DNA from: Myxocyprinus asiaticus
Taxonomy: Eukaryota; Chordata; Actinopteri; Cypriniformes; Catostomidae
Length of the DNA stretch: 64,000 nt
Assembly: GCF_019703515.2 (NCBI RefSeq)
Contig: NC_059365.1
Span: 37,157,501 to 37,221,500, forward strand
Direction of reading: 5' to 3'
The stretch's first letter is position 1; every line of letters begins with the position of its first letter. A model generated the notes under the pieces. The model worked only from the letters and a program-made list of their open reading frames with translations. It searched no databases and was not told the DNA's origin. Made by a program: the position numbers and the translations under genes. Below are positions 49,352 to 60,596 of this stretch, piece by piece.

Positions 49352-50931
49352 GGTGCATCTCAATAAATTAGAATGTCGTGGAAAAGTTCATTTATTTCAG
49401 TAATTCAACTCAAATTGTGAAACTCGTGTATTAAATAAATTCAGTGCAGACAGACTGATTTAGTTTAAGTCTTTGGTTCTTTTAATTGTGATGATTTTGG
49501 CTCACATTTAACAAAAACCCACCAATTCACTATCTCAAAAAATTAGAATATGGTGACAGGCCAATCAGCTAATCAACTCAAAACACCTGCAAAGGTTTCC
49601 TGAGCCTTCAAAATGGTCTCTCAGTTTGGTTCACTAGGCTACACAATCATGGGGAAGACTGCTGATCTGACAGTTGTCCAGAAGACAATCATTGACACCC
49701 TTCACAAGGAGGGTAAGCCACAAACATTCATTGCCAAAGAAGCTGGCTGTTCACAGAGTGCTGTATCCAAGCATGTTAACAGAAAGTTGAGTGGAAGGAA
49801 AAAGTGTGGAAGAAAAAGATGCACAACCAACCGAGAGAACCGCAGCCTTATGAGGATTGTCAATCAAAATCGATTCAAGAATTTGGGTGAACTTCACAAG
49901 GAATGGACTGAGGCTGGGGTCAAGGCATCAAGAGCCACCACACACAGACGTGTCAAGGAATTTGGCTACAGTTGTCGTATTCCTCTTGTTAAGCCACTCC
50001 TGAACCACAGACAACGTCAGAGGCGTCTTACCTGGGCTAAGGAGAAGAACTGGACTGTTGCCCAGTGTTCCAAAGTCCTCTTTTCAGATGAGAGCAAGTT
50101 TTGTATTTCATTTGGAAACCAAGGTCCTAGAGTCTGGAGGAAGGGTGGAGAAGCTCATAGCCCAAGTTGCTTGAAGTCCAGTGTTAAGTTTCCACAGTCT
50201 GTGATGATTTGGGGTGCAATGTCATCTGCTGGTGTTGGTCCATTGTGTTTTTTGAAAACCAAAGTCACTGCACCCGTTTACCAAGAAATTTTGGAGCACT
50301 TCATGCTTCCTTCTGCTGACCAGCTTTTTAAAGATGCTGATTTCATTTTCCAGCAGGATTTGGCACCTGCCCACACTGCCAAAAGCACCAAAAGTTGGTT
50401 AAATGACCATGGTGTTGGTGTGCTTGACTGGCCAGCAAACTCACCAGACCTGAACCCCATAGAGAATCTATGGGGTATTGTCAAGAGGAAAATGAGAAAC
50501 AAGAGACCAAAAAATGCAGATGAGCTGAAGGCCACTGTCAAAGAAACCTGGGCTTCCATACCACCTCGGCAGTGCCACAAACTGATCACCTCCATGCCAC
50601 GCTGAATTGAGGCAGTAATTAAAGCAAAAGGAGCCCCTACCAAGTATTGAGTACATATACAGTAAATGAACATACTTTACAGAAGGCCAACAATTCACTA
50701 AAAATGTTTTTTTTTATTGGTCTTATGATGTATTCTAATTTTTTGAGATAGTGAATTGGTGGGTTTTTGTTAAATGTGAGCCAAAATCATCACAATTAAA
50801 AGAACCAAAGACTTAAACTACTTCAGTCTGTGTGCATTGAATTTATTTAATACACGAGTTTCACAATTTGAGTTGAATTACTGAAATAAATGAACTTTTC
50901 CATGACATTCTAATTTATTGAGATGCACCTG
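49350..50931 (+). mobile_element. complete Tc1 transposon, copy 2
   Basis: It has the same 1582-base length and the same inverted repeats of about 200 bases as 19051-20632, in the opposite orientation. The right end is followed by TA. At the left the expected TA is replaced by CA within tacacaca, presumably a microsatellite change. It carries a transposase gene with a late nonsense codon. Confidence 0.95.
49649..50650 (+). pseudogene. Tc1 transposase, copy 2, truncated by a late stop
   Basis: The reading frame from the conserved start MGKTADLTVV runs 319 codons to a TGA at 50603-50605, just after TSMPR. At the matching place copy 1 has CGA, so a single C-to-T change at a CpG explains the stop. 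It removes the last 15 residues (ending GAPTKY), which remain readable downstream to 50650. D, D and E of the DD34E triad are all present. A tryptophan conserved in copy 1 (VAQWSK) is cysteine here. An open upstream extension from 49613 lies in the inverted-repeat side and is not conserved. The gene is probably inactive or weakened. Confidence 0.92.
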
Positions 50932-50946
50932 TATATACTGTATATA

Positions 50947-51910
50947 CAGCTCTGGAAAAAATTAAGAGACCACTGCAAAATTATCAGTTTCTCTGGATTT
51001 ACTATTTATAGGTACGTGTTTAAGTAAAATTCATTTTTAAACAACACAATACTAATGTTTTAACTTAAGAAGAGTTCAGAAATCAATATTTGGTGGAATA
51101 AATCATCACCGATCCTCCACCAAATTTCACAGTGGGTGCGAGACACTGTGGCTTGAAGGCCACTCCAGGTCTCCGTCTAACTATTAGATGACCAGGTGGA
51201 GGATCATTGATGATCTGGGGGTGCTTCATCAAGGCTAGAATCGGGCAGATTCGTTTTTGTGAAGGACGCATGAATCAAGCCATGTACAAGGTTATCCTGG
51301 AAGAAAACTTGCTTCCTTCTGCTCTGAGAATGTTCCCCAACTCTGAGGATTGTTTTTTTCCCAGCAGGACAATGCTCTTTATGCCACACAGCCAGGCCAA
51401 TCAAGGTGTGGACAGAGGACCACTGGATCAAGACCCTGTCATGGCCAGCCCAATCTCCAGACCTGAACCCCATTGAAAACCTCTGGAATGTGATCAAGAG
51501 GAAGATGGATGGCCACAAGACATCAAACAAAGCTGAGCTGCTTGAATTTTTGCACCAGGAGTGGCATAAAGTCACCCAACAGCAATGTGAGAGCATGCCA
51601 AGACACATGAAAGCTGTGATTGAAAATCAGGGTTATTCCACCAAATATTGATTTCTGAACTCTTCATTAGTATTGTATTGTTTAAAAATTAATATGTTGT
51701 TTCTTTGCATAATTCAAGGTCTGAAAACACTGCATCTTTTTTGTTATTTTGACCAGTTGTTATTTTCTGCAAATAAATGCAAAATTTTTATTTGGAATTT
51801 GGGAGAAATGTTTTCAGTGCTTTATAGAATAAAACAAAAATGTTCAAACACATACCTATAAAGAGTAAATCCAGAGAAACTGATAATTTTGCAGTGGTTT
51901 TTTCCAGAGC

Positions 51911-51911
<1 letters not shown>
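50947..51911. mobile_element. palindromic Tc1 derivative (two 3' halves head to head)
   Basis: The left end, cagctctggaaaaaattaag, and the right end, gtggttttttccagagct, are inverted repeats. The element begins after TA, only 15 bases from the previous Tc1. The right half (51193-51652, plus) encodes LMIWGCFIKA, a frameshift, then [20 protein letters not shown] and ends YSTKY. The left half (51083-51192, minus) encodes RRRPGVAFKPQCLAPTVKFG and GGSVMI joined directly to YSTKY. Both halves thus carry the gene's 3' end and face each other. Only the catalytic glutamate motif is intact, so it is non-autonomous. Confidence 0.88.

Positions 51912-51967
<56 letters not shown>
51912..51967. repeat. (TA)n(CA)n microsatellite
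   Basis: About nine TA units followed by about 20 CA units fill the gap between two DNA elements. Confidence 0.95.
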
Positions 51968-51971
<4 letters not shown>

Positions 51972-52460
51972 CCGGTCAAAAGTTTTGAAACACTCATTTT
52001 TTTTTTTGCACATTTTAGAATAATAGTAAAGTCATCAAAACTATGGAATAACATAAATGGAACTATGGGAATTATGTTGTGACTAAAAAAATCCAAAATA
52101 AATCAAAACTGTGTTATATTTTAGCATCTTCAAAGTAGTCACCCTTTGCCTAGAATTTGTAGACATGTACTCTTGACATTTTCTCAACCAAATTCTTGAG
52201 GCTTTTTAAACAGTATTGAAGGAGTTCCCATCTATGTTGGGCACTTATTGGCTGCTTTTCTTTATTATTTGGTCCAGTCATCAATTTCAAAAACTTTTTT
52301 TTTTAAATTACATTTTAGTTTTATAATGAAATAAATGAATATGTTGGCACAATTATATTTTTGTCTACAAAACTAATTTCAAACATTTAAGCATACGCCT
52401 TCAGATCAAAAGATTTTTAAGATCATGAGAAACATTTCAGTCAAGTGTTTTTGACCGGTA

Positions 52461-52462
<2 letters not shown>
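51968..52462. mobile_element. MITE with accggtcaaaag ends between inverted microsatellites
   Basis: The ends cactaccggtcaaaagtttt and gtgtttttgaccggtagtg are inverted repeats around about 460 bases of non-coding sequence. A (CA)n run touches the left end and a (TG)n/(TA)n run (52462-52504) touches the right, so the palindrome continues into the microsatellites. Probably a Tc1/mariner-derived non-autonomous family. Confidence 0.8.
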
Positions 52463-52505
<43 letters not shown>

Positions 52506-52514
52506 ATGTATATT

Positions 52515-53215
52515 CACTGCCTGGCCATAAAAAAAGTTGTAATATTTCGTTGGATCTCCTTTAGCTTTGATTACAGTGCGCATTAATCCTGGCATTGTTT
52601 CCACAAACTTATGCAACGTCACAACATTTATTTCCATCCAGAGTTGCATTCATTTTTGGCTGAGATTTTGTATTGATGATGGGAGAGTTGAACCACTCTC
52701 TAAAGTCTTCTCCAGCACATCCCAAAGACTTTCGGTGGAATTAAGGACAGGACTCTGTGGTGGCCAATTCATGTGTGAAAATGATTCCTCATGCTCGCTG
52801 AACCACTCTTTCACAATTTGAGCCCGATGAATTTTGCCCGTGCCGTCAGGGAGAGAAAAATCCATTGATGGGATAACCTGGTCATTCAGTACATTCAGAT
52901 AGACAGCGGACTTCATTTTATTGCCCCATAACATTGCTGAGCCTAGACCTGACCAATTAAAGCAACACCAGACAACACTGCCTCCAGAGGCTTTTACAGT
53001 TACAGCTGTGCATGACGGTTGCATTTAATAATGGGTTGGACAGTTCTTATCCCAATTCCAGTGATTTCAGCAATCTCCTTAGTTATTTTCTTTGCTTGAT
53101 GCAGGCCAATAATGTGCCCCTTCTGAAACACAGTAACATCTTTTCCACGACCACGGGATACGTCTTCCGACATGGTTGTTTAAGAAATGAGAAGCTGTAC
53201 ACTGCATTAGTGTAA
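52515..53215 (-). pseudogene. Tc1 transposase pseudogene, internally deleted
   Basis: From right to left on the minus strand there is an N-terminal helix-turn-helix (GHIIGLHQAKKITKEIAEIT near 53100). It is joined to the catalytic half ([48 protein letters not shown]) at 52650-53024, then a tail ending KGDPTKY near 52530. [11 protein letters not shown] stands where relatives have [11 protein letters not shown]; the glutamate survives. The segment between the two domains is missing, and the aspartate motifs are not intact. Terminal repeats are not seen. Confidence 0.82.
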
Positions 53216-53580
53216 CAATTCACACAATGGGCAAGGAGGAGGCAGGTACCTGCTGAGCAGTCAACGTAAACTTTTAATAAACAAATGAACAAAACACAAC
53301 ATAAAACTGTTTTCTAGCATAACACAAAACACACAGAGTAAAGTTTACATGTGTTTCTTGAACAGACAGATGCATTAAACTTGACCAAGTGTCATCTGGA
53401 ATGCATCTCAAACCACCTTCCATAGGTAGTACACACACAGATCAGAGCTTTTGTTGTTTATCTAGCTAAATGTCTTTCCCTCCTTATCAGCAGCCAAGTC
53501 CAGCCCCCGCTATATGGGAGCTCAGTGGCAGCTAATTGGGCCTGGGCTGCTGGGATTTGGGAACAGGAGGCAGCTCTGCC
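53216..53580. other. unassigned intron stretch between Tc1 remnants
   Basis: No coding motif. The sequence is less AT-rich than its surroundings towards its right end (cagcccccgctatatgggag). Not recognised. Confidence 0.4.
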
Positions 53581-54107
53581 ATCTGGCACCAACAATCATG
53601 CCACGGCCCAAATCACTGAGATCAAATTTTTCCCCCATTCTGATGGTTGATGTGAACATTAACTGAAGCTCCTGACCCATGTCTGCTTGATTTTATGCAC
53701 TGCACTGCTGCCACATGATTGGCTGATTAGGTAATTGCATGGATGATTGTTGGTGCCAGATGAGCTGGTTTGAGTATTTCTGTAACTGCTGATCTCCTGG
53801 GATTTTCACACACAACAGTCTCTAGAATTGACTCAGAATGTTGCCAAAAGGAAAAAACATCCAGTGAACAGCAGTTCTGTGGACAGAAATGCCTTGTTGA
53901 TATTAGAGGTCAGCAGAGAATGGCCAGACTGGTTCAAACTGACAAAGTCTATGGTAACTCATATAACCACTCTGTATAACTGTGGTGAGAAGAATATCAT
54001 CTCAGAATGCTATTCTGAGATGCGGGTTGGCACTGTTTTGGCGGCACGAGGGGGACCTACAAAATATTAGACTGGTGGTTTTAATGTTGTGGCTGATCGG
54101 TGTATAT
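53581..54107. mobile_element. Tc1 remnant (tatacactc family) with an inverted 5' part
   Basis: 53745-54107 (plus) encodes ISVTADLLGFSHTTVSRIDS, then RMARLV, and ends ggctgatcggtgtata, a terminal repeat. It is related to the element at 24344. The segment 53581-53745 carries the region normally just upstream, but inverted. As a result tctggcaccaacaatcatgc at its left end mirrors gatgattgttggtgccagat at 53745-53764. Frames are broken; no catalytic region. Confidence 0.75.
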
Positions 54108-55408
54108 TTATGCAAGAGTGCTCTTTACTCATCATGTGTACAAAAAACACAGATTCTGTATTCCTCAAAATGCGTAAAAAACATAGTAAGAACACAAAGA
54201 AACAGTTATGACAAAGTAGGTAAATGAATGCCTTAACAGCGTTAATACACATTAATCTTATACATTTGACAGCTGAATGCTGAAAGGTTAGTGCAGTAAA
54301 CTAGAATACAAATTTTTGTTGAGCAGCGCCGCCTACTGTACAGGGGAGATTGTTTTTCATTTGATTCGTTCTCGGTGTTGCTTGGAAAATAAATGAGAAA
54401 GAGTGAGTGATTTTGGCTTAACATTTGATGTTATGGGTTGAGTCACACGGTCTCAGGTAGGGGCCAGGTTTGGGGGTCAACTTAATGCCTGTGCAGACCT
54501 CTATACGTTTAAAAAAAAAATTATTTTTTTATTGTAATGCAGTAAAAGATTACAATCTAATGGGATTTTAAAAACAAAAAACTCAAAAGTATTAGAACGT
54601 ATTAGGCCTACATTAATGATAATTTGTGGGGGGAAATTTGCTTATTTGTCATAAAAATAAGCACGATGCAAAAAATAATGGTCCCAAAATAGGCTTCATT
54701 TTCTTTATGCAAAATATAATTTCTTCATGAATACTTTATAGCACCCCAGCCTAATATGCAGAGAACTATAAGTGAGCCATCGGTAGGTTGATGTCCTGAA
54801 GAGTGCAAATGCTCTGTGACACTATCAAACATTGTTTTGCTTGTTTGAACATCCTAACCAGCTCAACACATCGACTCAACCAATAGCGCAACTTGTGGCA
54901 GGACTACCTGTTTGAAACCTGATGAAATTCGGTTTGGTGGCAGAGAAATTTCTTCCGAGTTCATTTAGAGTGTCCTAGAAAGTAAAAGCTGTTTATCTCA
55001 GAATGGGTGCCTGTTATGACTGTTGGCTGCTGGGAGCCGCCACTCTTGGGCATGGAAACGTGTTCTTAGAGGCAGGCAGGAGTACCAGAGGCACCACACA
55101 GATGAACATGTCAACACACACTGTAATATGTTTCACAGCTGAGCACTCATCAACAGCCTGAGAGACCCGCCGGTCACAGGAGAATACAGTAACTCCTGGA
55201 GATGGCAGAAAGACTACAATATATGCTAATTAACTGGCATAGTTGTGAGAAAACATGCCTGCCGAATACAAATGCTAATTGCAATTTCTTGGTATTCTTT
55301 ATCCTGTGTGTTTCTTTTTTGTCCTGATTTACTCAAATATGTTTCTTGCTGTAATCATGCATATTGTTTGAATAAATTATATTCATTACGTGTTTCTTTT
55401 CCCCTCAG
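54108..55408 (+). other. end of the 10-kb pcgf3 intron
   Basis: No recognised element. The last 40 bases include the pyrimidine tract of the next acceptor. Confidence 0.45.
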
Positions 55409-55464
55409 CCATGATCGAACAATGCAAGATATTGTCTATAAGTTGGTGCCAGGACTTCAGGAAG
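55409..55464 (+). CDS. pcgf3: pcgf3 exon after the RING
   Basis: A 56-base exon follows tcttttcccctcag and ends at a GTTTGT donor, a weaker but usable GT site. It completes G69 and encodes HDRTMQDIVYKLVPGLQE (residues 70-87), the conserved linker helix after the RING that packs on RING1/RNF2. The phase agrees on both sides: two bases plus one on entry, one base on exit. It matches vertebrate PCGF3 exactly as I remember it. Confidence 0.95.
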
Positions 55465-55812
55465 GTTTGTGGCTGTTTTGCTTGCTGTTTTACCTCTCGT
55501 GCTCTCACCAGTAAGAAATATTGACATTTGAAGTGCATAAGCTGCCTTGATTTAACCTCAGAATAAAACTGGCTGTATTTACTTCCTTAATAAATGTATC
55601 TGGCCATAATGCGCACAGTTCACCAGTGCATGTTATATAGCCTAATCTATTATAAAAACTTAATAACATTTCAAAGTCAACTTGAAATTACATTTGCCAA
55701 CCATTTTACATCTGTAACATGGCATATTTCCAAGTGAAACTGGATGTTCAATGATAAAATGTAAAGCGGGACTTGAATTTTTGCATTGAGAATCAACAGT
55801 TGCTAAAACAAT

Positions 55813-56631
55813 TAGGGCTGGGTGAAAATGTTGATTTTCCGATGCATTGCAATCTTCATATGAATGAACTCGATATCGATTCTTAAATCTCATCTCACAT
55901 ATTGATCTTTTACTATATGCCCAACTCTCTACACTGCGATTAAATCACTCGAATATGAGACCAAATTTCACGCTACGTGACTAAAATGTCTGTGATTGGC
56001 CACTGGCTGGTAAATGTTCAGATTGCACTCACCAGTGATTGAGTATTATATTGGCGAAGAAGTCCAGCATCTTTTCTCGTTCCATGTAATGTGTCTCCAA
56101 AGACGAGATCCATGCAATCCATTTTTCATTGAATAATGTTTCTTTAAATACACTTTCTGTTCTTTACAGTCAATTGGTGATCAAATACAACAAAAAATAA
56201 ACATTTAATTCTAATCAGGAATAACTAACATTAACAAAGACTAATAAATGATGTAAAAAATATATTGTTAACTGTTTGTTCATGATACCTAATGCATTAA
56301 CTTATGTTAACGAATGGTAAAAAAATTAAAAACCTTATTGTAAAGTGTTACCTAAAAAGCTAAAATGAGACAAAATAATGAAAAACAAATAAAATATAAT
56401 TTGTACAATTGATATATTCGGAATTTACCTAGTTAGATGGTACCCTGTATAAATAACAGCATTAGCTGGGAGCAAAATTGAGATTATAACAGAAATATAC
56501 GTACATGAAATGATATTAATAATAATAATGATAATAATTTTATTTATATACGCCTTTCTAAAAAACAAGGTCGCTTTACAAAAGCAAACACAACAAAAAA
56601 TGTATCACAATCATTCTCAACAGTACAACAG

Positions 56632-56666
<35 letters not shown>

Positions 56667-56796
56667 AAAAGACATCATGGATCAATCGCATTTGAAAACT
56701 GAATCTAAAAGAATCAAAACCGGAATCGAATTGAGAGCTTGTGAATCAGAATTTAATTGAATTAAATCGTGATATCTGTATTCATACCCAGCCCTA
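55813..56796. mobile_element. hAT element with perfect TSD in pcgf3 intron
   Basis: A 984-base element begins tagggctgggtgaaaatg and ends ttcatacccagcccta. It has exact duplications aaaacaat (55805-55812 and 56797-56804). The interior matches 38853-40001 and 27604-28101. A (CA)n run lies at 56632-56664. No transposase. Confidence 0.93.
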
Positions 56797-57259
56797 AAAA
56801 CAATACAGTTCATTATTTGTTGACATTAATCATTAGCCTGCGGGATCTCAGTGTCATCGGCTGAAAAGGAAAGTTGTTTCAAAAGCAGAGCAAGCTATTA
56901 CATTTTGATAAAAGATTAACTTGTATTATGAGAATACATTTTTATATTATGTTGACTAACTCTGAAACAACATATCTGTTGATGTAGTCAGAGTCACGTG
57001 GGTGGAGAAAAACTGTTAATCAGTAATATCAAAGTCTACTTTTCACAGTCTAATCAATAAATAATTTAAAAATAAATAATAAATTCAAGCCCTATAATGC
57101 ATTCTTTGCTAAATATTTAACTCGGGAAAGTGTCGCATTAAAGTAGTTACAGTAAATGTGCTGCACATACAGTTAACAATTCCTATCAGTTAATTTCACT
57201 CATATGATGTTATAGGAAGTATATCTGAAAAAGAAATCTTTGATACATATGGGTAAATC

Positions 57260-58001
57260 TTCAGCCTGATCTCATGAAAATTACATGACTGTGGTGACAT
57301 TTTTGCAAAATGATATTGCGTGATTCCTTACATGTATTGTGGCAGTTCCGAGGTGAAATGTCCACTGTGTGGTGCTAAAAGAGAGTTAAATGCTCTCCCA
57401 AACAGATTTTTTAAGATTAATGCTCTATCGAGTTTTACATTAACAACATTGACCTCCCAACCCTAAACCCTACACCTGAACCTAACCGATAGTGTCATCA
57501 GAAGAGATGAAATTGTGAGATGTGAGATGAAAAACACAATTGCTGAAGCAACCACGTCATCTTGTGGTGCTGCTTTGACGTTTTCATCGCACATGATGAC
57601 TTCGCCTTTCTCACTCTTCAGGTCTCATATCCCGATCCTTTGCATCGCAAGTGCAAGAACCTATCAGTTGAGATGCAACACAATTTTATCACACTTGAAC
57701 AAGCTTAAAAATCAAGTTATTTATGTAATGCAAATGTTAAAATCTAACACTTTACAAGTCATGCACTATAGTTAGTTATATTAGATTTCATATGATAGCA
57801 TCGTGTGAGAAACAGGGCGAAAAGTGTTGTAGAACCGATGATTATCTGCCGTTTTATTCGTGATTTGTGTGAAAGGGAACAAAAGACGTTGTTGTTATAG
57901 CGCCTCTAGTGTTCATTTCGCTAGTACATAGACCGAGCCATGTAAAAATAATTTTGCAAAAATGTAGCTATAGTAACATGATTTCATGAGAGCAGGTTGT
58001 A
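57260..58001. mobile_element. non-autonomous element with ctgatctcatgaaaat ends
   Basis: The left end, cagcctgatctcatgaaaat, and the right end, gatttcatgagagcaggttg, are imperfect inverted repeats around about 740 bases. Inside are paired features such as acatgactgtggtgacattt. No coding motif; superfamily unknown. It ends about 110 bases before a pcgf3 exon. Confidence 0.6.
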
Positions 58002-58111
58002 AATCTCAGAGATTCCACATAATCTGGCAAAATTTCTCATGTTGTGAAGCATCTTATAGTGTGTTGTAACATTAAGACTTTAATTCATCCTAATTGCTCT
58101 CTCCTGTGCAG

Positions 58112-58222
58112 CGGAGATGAAGAAACAGAGAGAGTTTTATCAGAAGTTAGGCATGGAGGTGCCTGGAGACATCAAAGGAGAACTGTGCAACGTAAAAACC
58201 CACCTGGACACTCCGCGCAATG
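58112..58222 (+). CDS. pcgf3: pcgf3 exon: last one visible
   Basis: A 111-base exon starts after ctcctgtgcag and ends at GTACAA. It encodes A88 to N124: EMKKQREFYQKLGMEVPGDI, then KGELCNVKTHLDTPRN. This is the linker between the RING and the C-terminal RAWUL (ubiquitin-like) domain. The first half matches human PCGF3 almost exactly; the end differs more, as expected for a flexible linker. It ends after the first base of codon 125 (glycine). The remaining exons (about 117 residues, RAWUL) should lie to the right of the window. Confidence 0.95.
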
Positions 58223-58950
58223 GTACAACCCAGCTCTCTATCCCTGCTGGGGTAGAATCCATGAATCACAGTAGTGGGGGGACATTTCGCCTTCAATTGC
58301 TCAATATTCTTTGTTTTATTGGTCTAATAGAGGTGTGAATTGGGGACAGAATTTGGAGAATTCTGTCGAAACAAAAACAGTGTTTTGTTCTTTTTATCTC
58401 TCAGAACTCTGTGCAGTGATAAAGTTTGTGTAAATGTCGGCCCAAAGGCATGTTTAGTCAGCAGTGGTAATGGCTGTGTAGTAAATAAGGCTCAGATGGA
58501 AGTAGTCTCTTGTTCCTCATTGTCTTAGCCAGTTTTACTGAACAGTCTTTGATATGTGACCAGGAAACTAATGCATGGAAACAGATGCGTACGGTTTCAT
58601 CCATTTTGAGACTTGTTGTCTACGTGGTTTTTGACTTCTCTTGCCTTTTGTCTAACAATAAAGGGAGACAAAATTATTTCCAGGTCCAGACAGAATCTGC
58701 AGACATTTTAAAATTTTTAACACAATTTTTAGGGATAAATCTCAGTCCCACCAGGATTCGTGGCCCATTTTTTTAATTTGTATTTTGTAGCCCAAAATGA
58801 CTGAATTTTCTATGGCCTTTCACAAAAATTGTGATGCCATTTGCAGTGTTGGGTTACTCAAAAAAGAAATCACTACAGATTACTAATTACTTCCCTAAAA
58901 TTGTAATCAAACTTCATAACAAAGTAGTCACATTATTAATGACTTTACTT
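58223..58950 (+). other. pcgf3 intron segment
   Basis: No recognised element or exon. The downstream exon was looked for and not found before 64000. Confidence 0.45.
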
Positions 58951-58962
58951 TTAAGTAACTTT

Positions 58963-59356
58963 TTTTTTTTTTCAATTTTGGAATGCCCAATTCCCAATGT
59001 GCTTTTAAGTCCTCTTGGTTGTGTAGTGATTCGCTTCAATCCGGGTGGCGGAGGACTAATCTCAGTTGCCTCCGCATCTGAGACCATCAACGTATCTTAA
59101 CACGTGGCTTGTTGAGCGCGTTGCCACGGAGCCATCCACCGTGGCATCCACGCACAACTTACCCACTGAGAACGAACCACATAGCGACCATGAGGATGTT
59201 ACCCCATGTGACTCTACCCTGCCTAGCAACCGGGCCAATTTGGTTGCTTAGGAGACCTGGCTGGAGTCACTCAGCATGCTTTGGGATTTGAACTAGCGAG
59301 CTAGCGAACTCCAGGGGTGGTAGCCAGCGTCTTTTACCACTGAGCTACCCAGGCCC
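58963..59356 (-). mobile_element. tRNA-derived SINE with target-site duplication
   Basis: On the minus strand the element begins ggggcctgggtagctcagtg, holding an RNA polymerase III A box. Further on is gttcaaatcccaa, a B box. After about 300 bases of body it ends in a poly-A tail (poly-T at 58961-58972 in plus orientation). The direct repeats ttaagtaacttt (58951-58962) and ttaagttacttt (59357-59368) flank it. The head derives from a tRNA; the family is one I associate with cyprinid genomes. Confidence 0.9.
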
Positions 59357-59368
59357 CTTAAGTTACTT

Positions 59369-60289
59369 TCTAAATCACTTCACAGAAACTTTTTTTTTTT
59401 TTTCGCTGAACAAATCCAAAAATAATGTCTGTATTTCCTCATTCATTGTCACACACTCAGCACCACACGTTTCTCCTTTACAATGACTTGTTAAGGACAT
59501 CACTCATGTTTTAAATGTATTCTGCATTCATTCTTATTTTAGACAACTGTGAAACCCAAATAATGTACTTAGTATTTGACTTAATTGAAAGTCTGTAATT
59601 GTAATCTGATACATTTTATAAATTTTTCAGCCATAGCGGACAATGCATGTAAACTTTGGTAAGGTTAAAAAAGTTGACCTACACTACCTTAGCTGTAAAC
59701 TAAAAATGCAGGGGATTCAAATATGACGGGGATGCAAAATGTTTAATTAAACACGAAAATAATATGAAATAATAATAATAATGACAATAATTAAAAATTT
59801 CCCCAAACATTTTAAAAACAATTTTTTTGTTTTTTGTTTTTTTACTGCAATAGGTGGTAAAAACCATGTTATTGGAGATATTTACTAGTAAAATACTGGT
59901 CTATGAATCCAAATATCAGTACCGGGAGCTTTTTTGTAGTTTTAATTGTCCAGTCTATTTTAACAGACTATCTGTGCAAAAAGGGCAGTGGAAACTGATG
60001 CTACAGCAATGTTATACTAAAATACTAAAATACAAAAAATTCATGAATATTGGTGAACTTGTTACTTTAATAGTAATGGAGCATTTGTTCTGCCGCTGTC
60101 AAACACTGAGAGAAAAGCGATCAGATTACTTCAGTTTCACGGTTAATGTGTAGAAATTCTGGAAATTATACAAAATTGCAAACTACTGCAAATATTGCAG
60201 AGAGTGGTTTAATTTGTATTAGTTCTTGTGATCGCAAGGTCGTGAAATCCTGGATGGACTGAAATCTGTGGAGTTCAGCAGAATTGATT
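59369..60289 (+). other. pcgf3 intron segment
   Basis: No recognised element. A 99-residue open frame at 59854-60153 has no known motif. Confidence 0.4.
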
Positions 60290-60596
60290 TAAAGGGATAG
60301 TTCACCAAAAAATGAAAATTCTCTGATAATTTACTCACCCTCATGTTATCTGAGATTTGTATGACTTACTTTCTTCAGCAAAACACTTTTGAAGATTTGT
60401 AGAAAAAGATCCAGGCTCAGCAAGTCCTTAGAATGGGAGAGGATAGTGATTAGATATTTGTAGGTCCAAAAAGCACAGATAGTCAGCATAAAAGACATCC
60501 ATCCTATCTCCAGCAGTGACATTAATGTCTTCTAAAGTGAATCGATCACTTTGTGTGCAAAAAAGAACAATATTTAAGCACTTTTTGATATTAACC
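60290..60596. repeat. foldback-family arm, cut by a LINE
   Basis: It starts tttaaagggatagttcacca and continues tttactcaccctcatg, the same family as 13915-14540. Its second arm is missing because the LINE 3' end begins at about 60597. Confidence 0.65.

Noticed and set aside
49613..49648. Upstream in-frame ATG extending the Tc1 copy 2 transposase by 12 residues
   Set aside because: The extension is not present in copy 1, whose frame starts at the conserved MGKTADL.
59280..59356. tRNA-like A and B boxes suggesting a tRNA gene
   Set aside because: The boxes are the head of a SINE with a 300-base body, a poly-A tail and target duplications; no complete cloverleaf was recognised.
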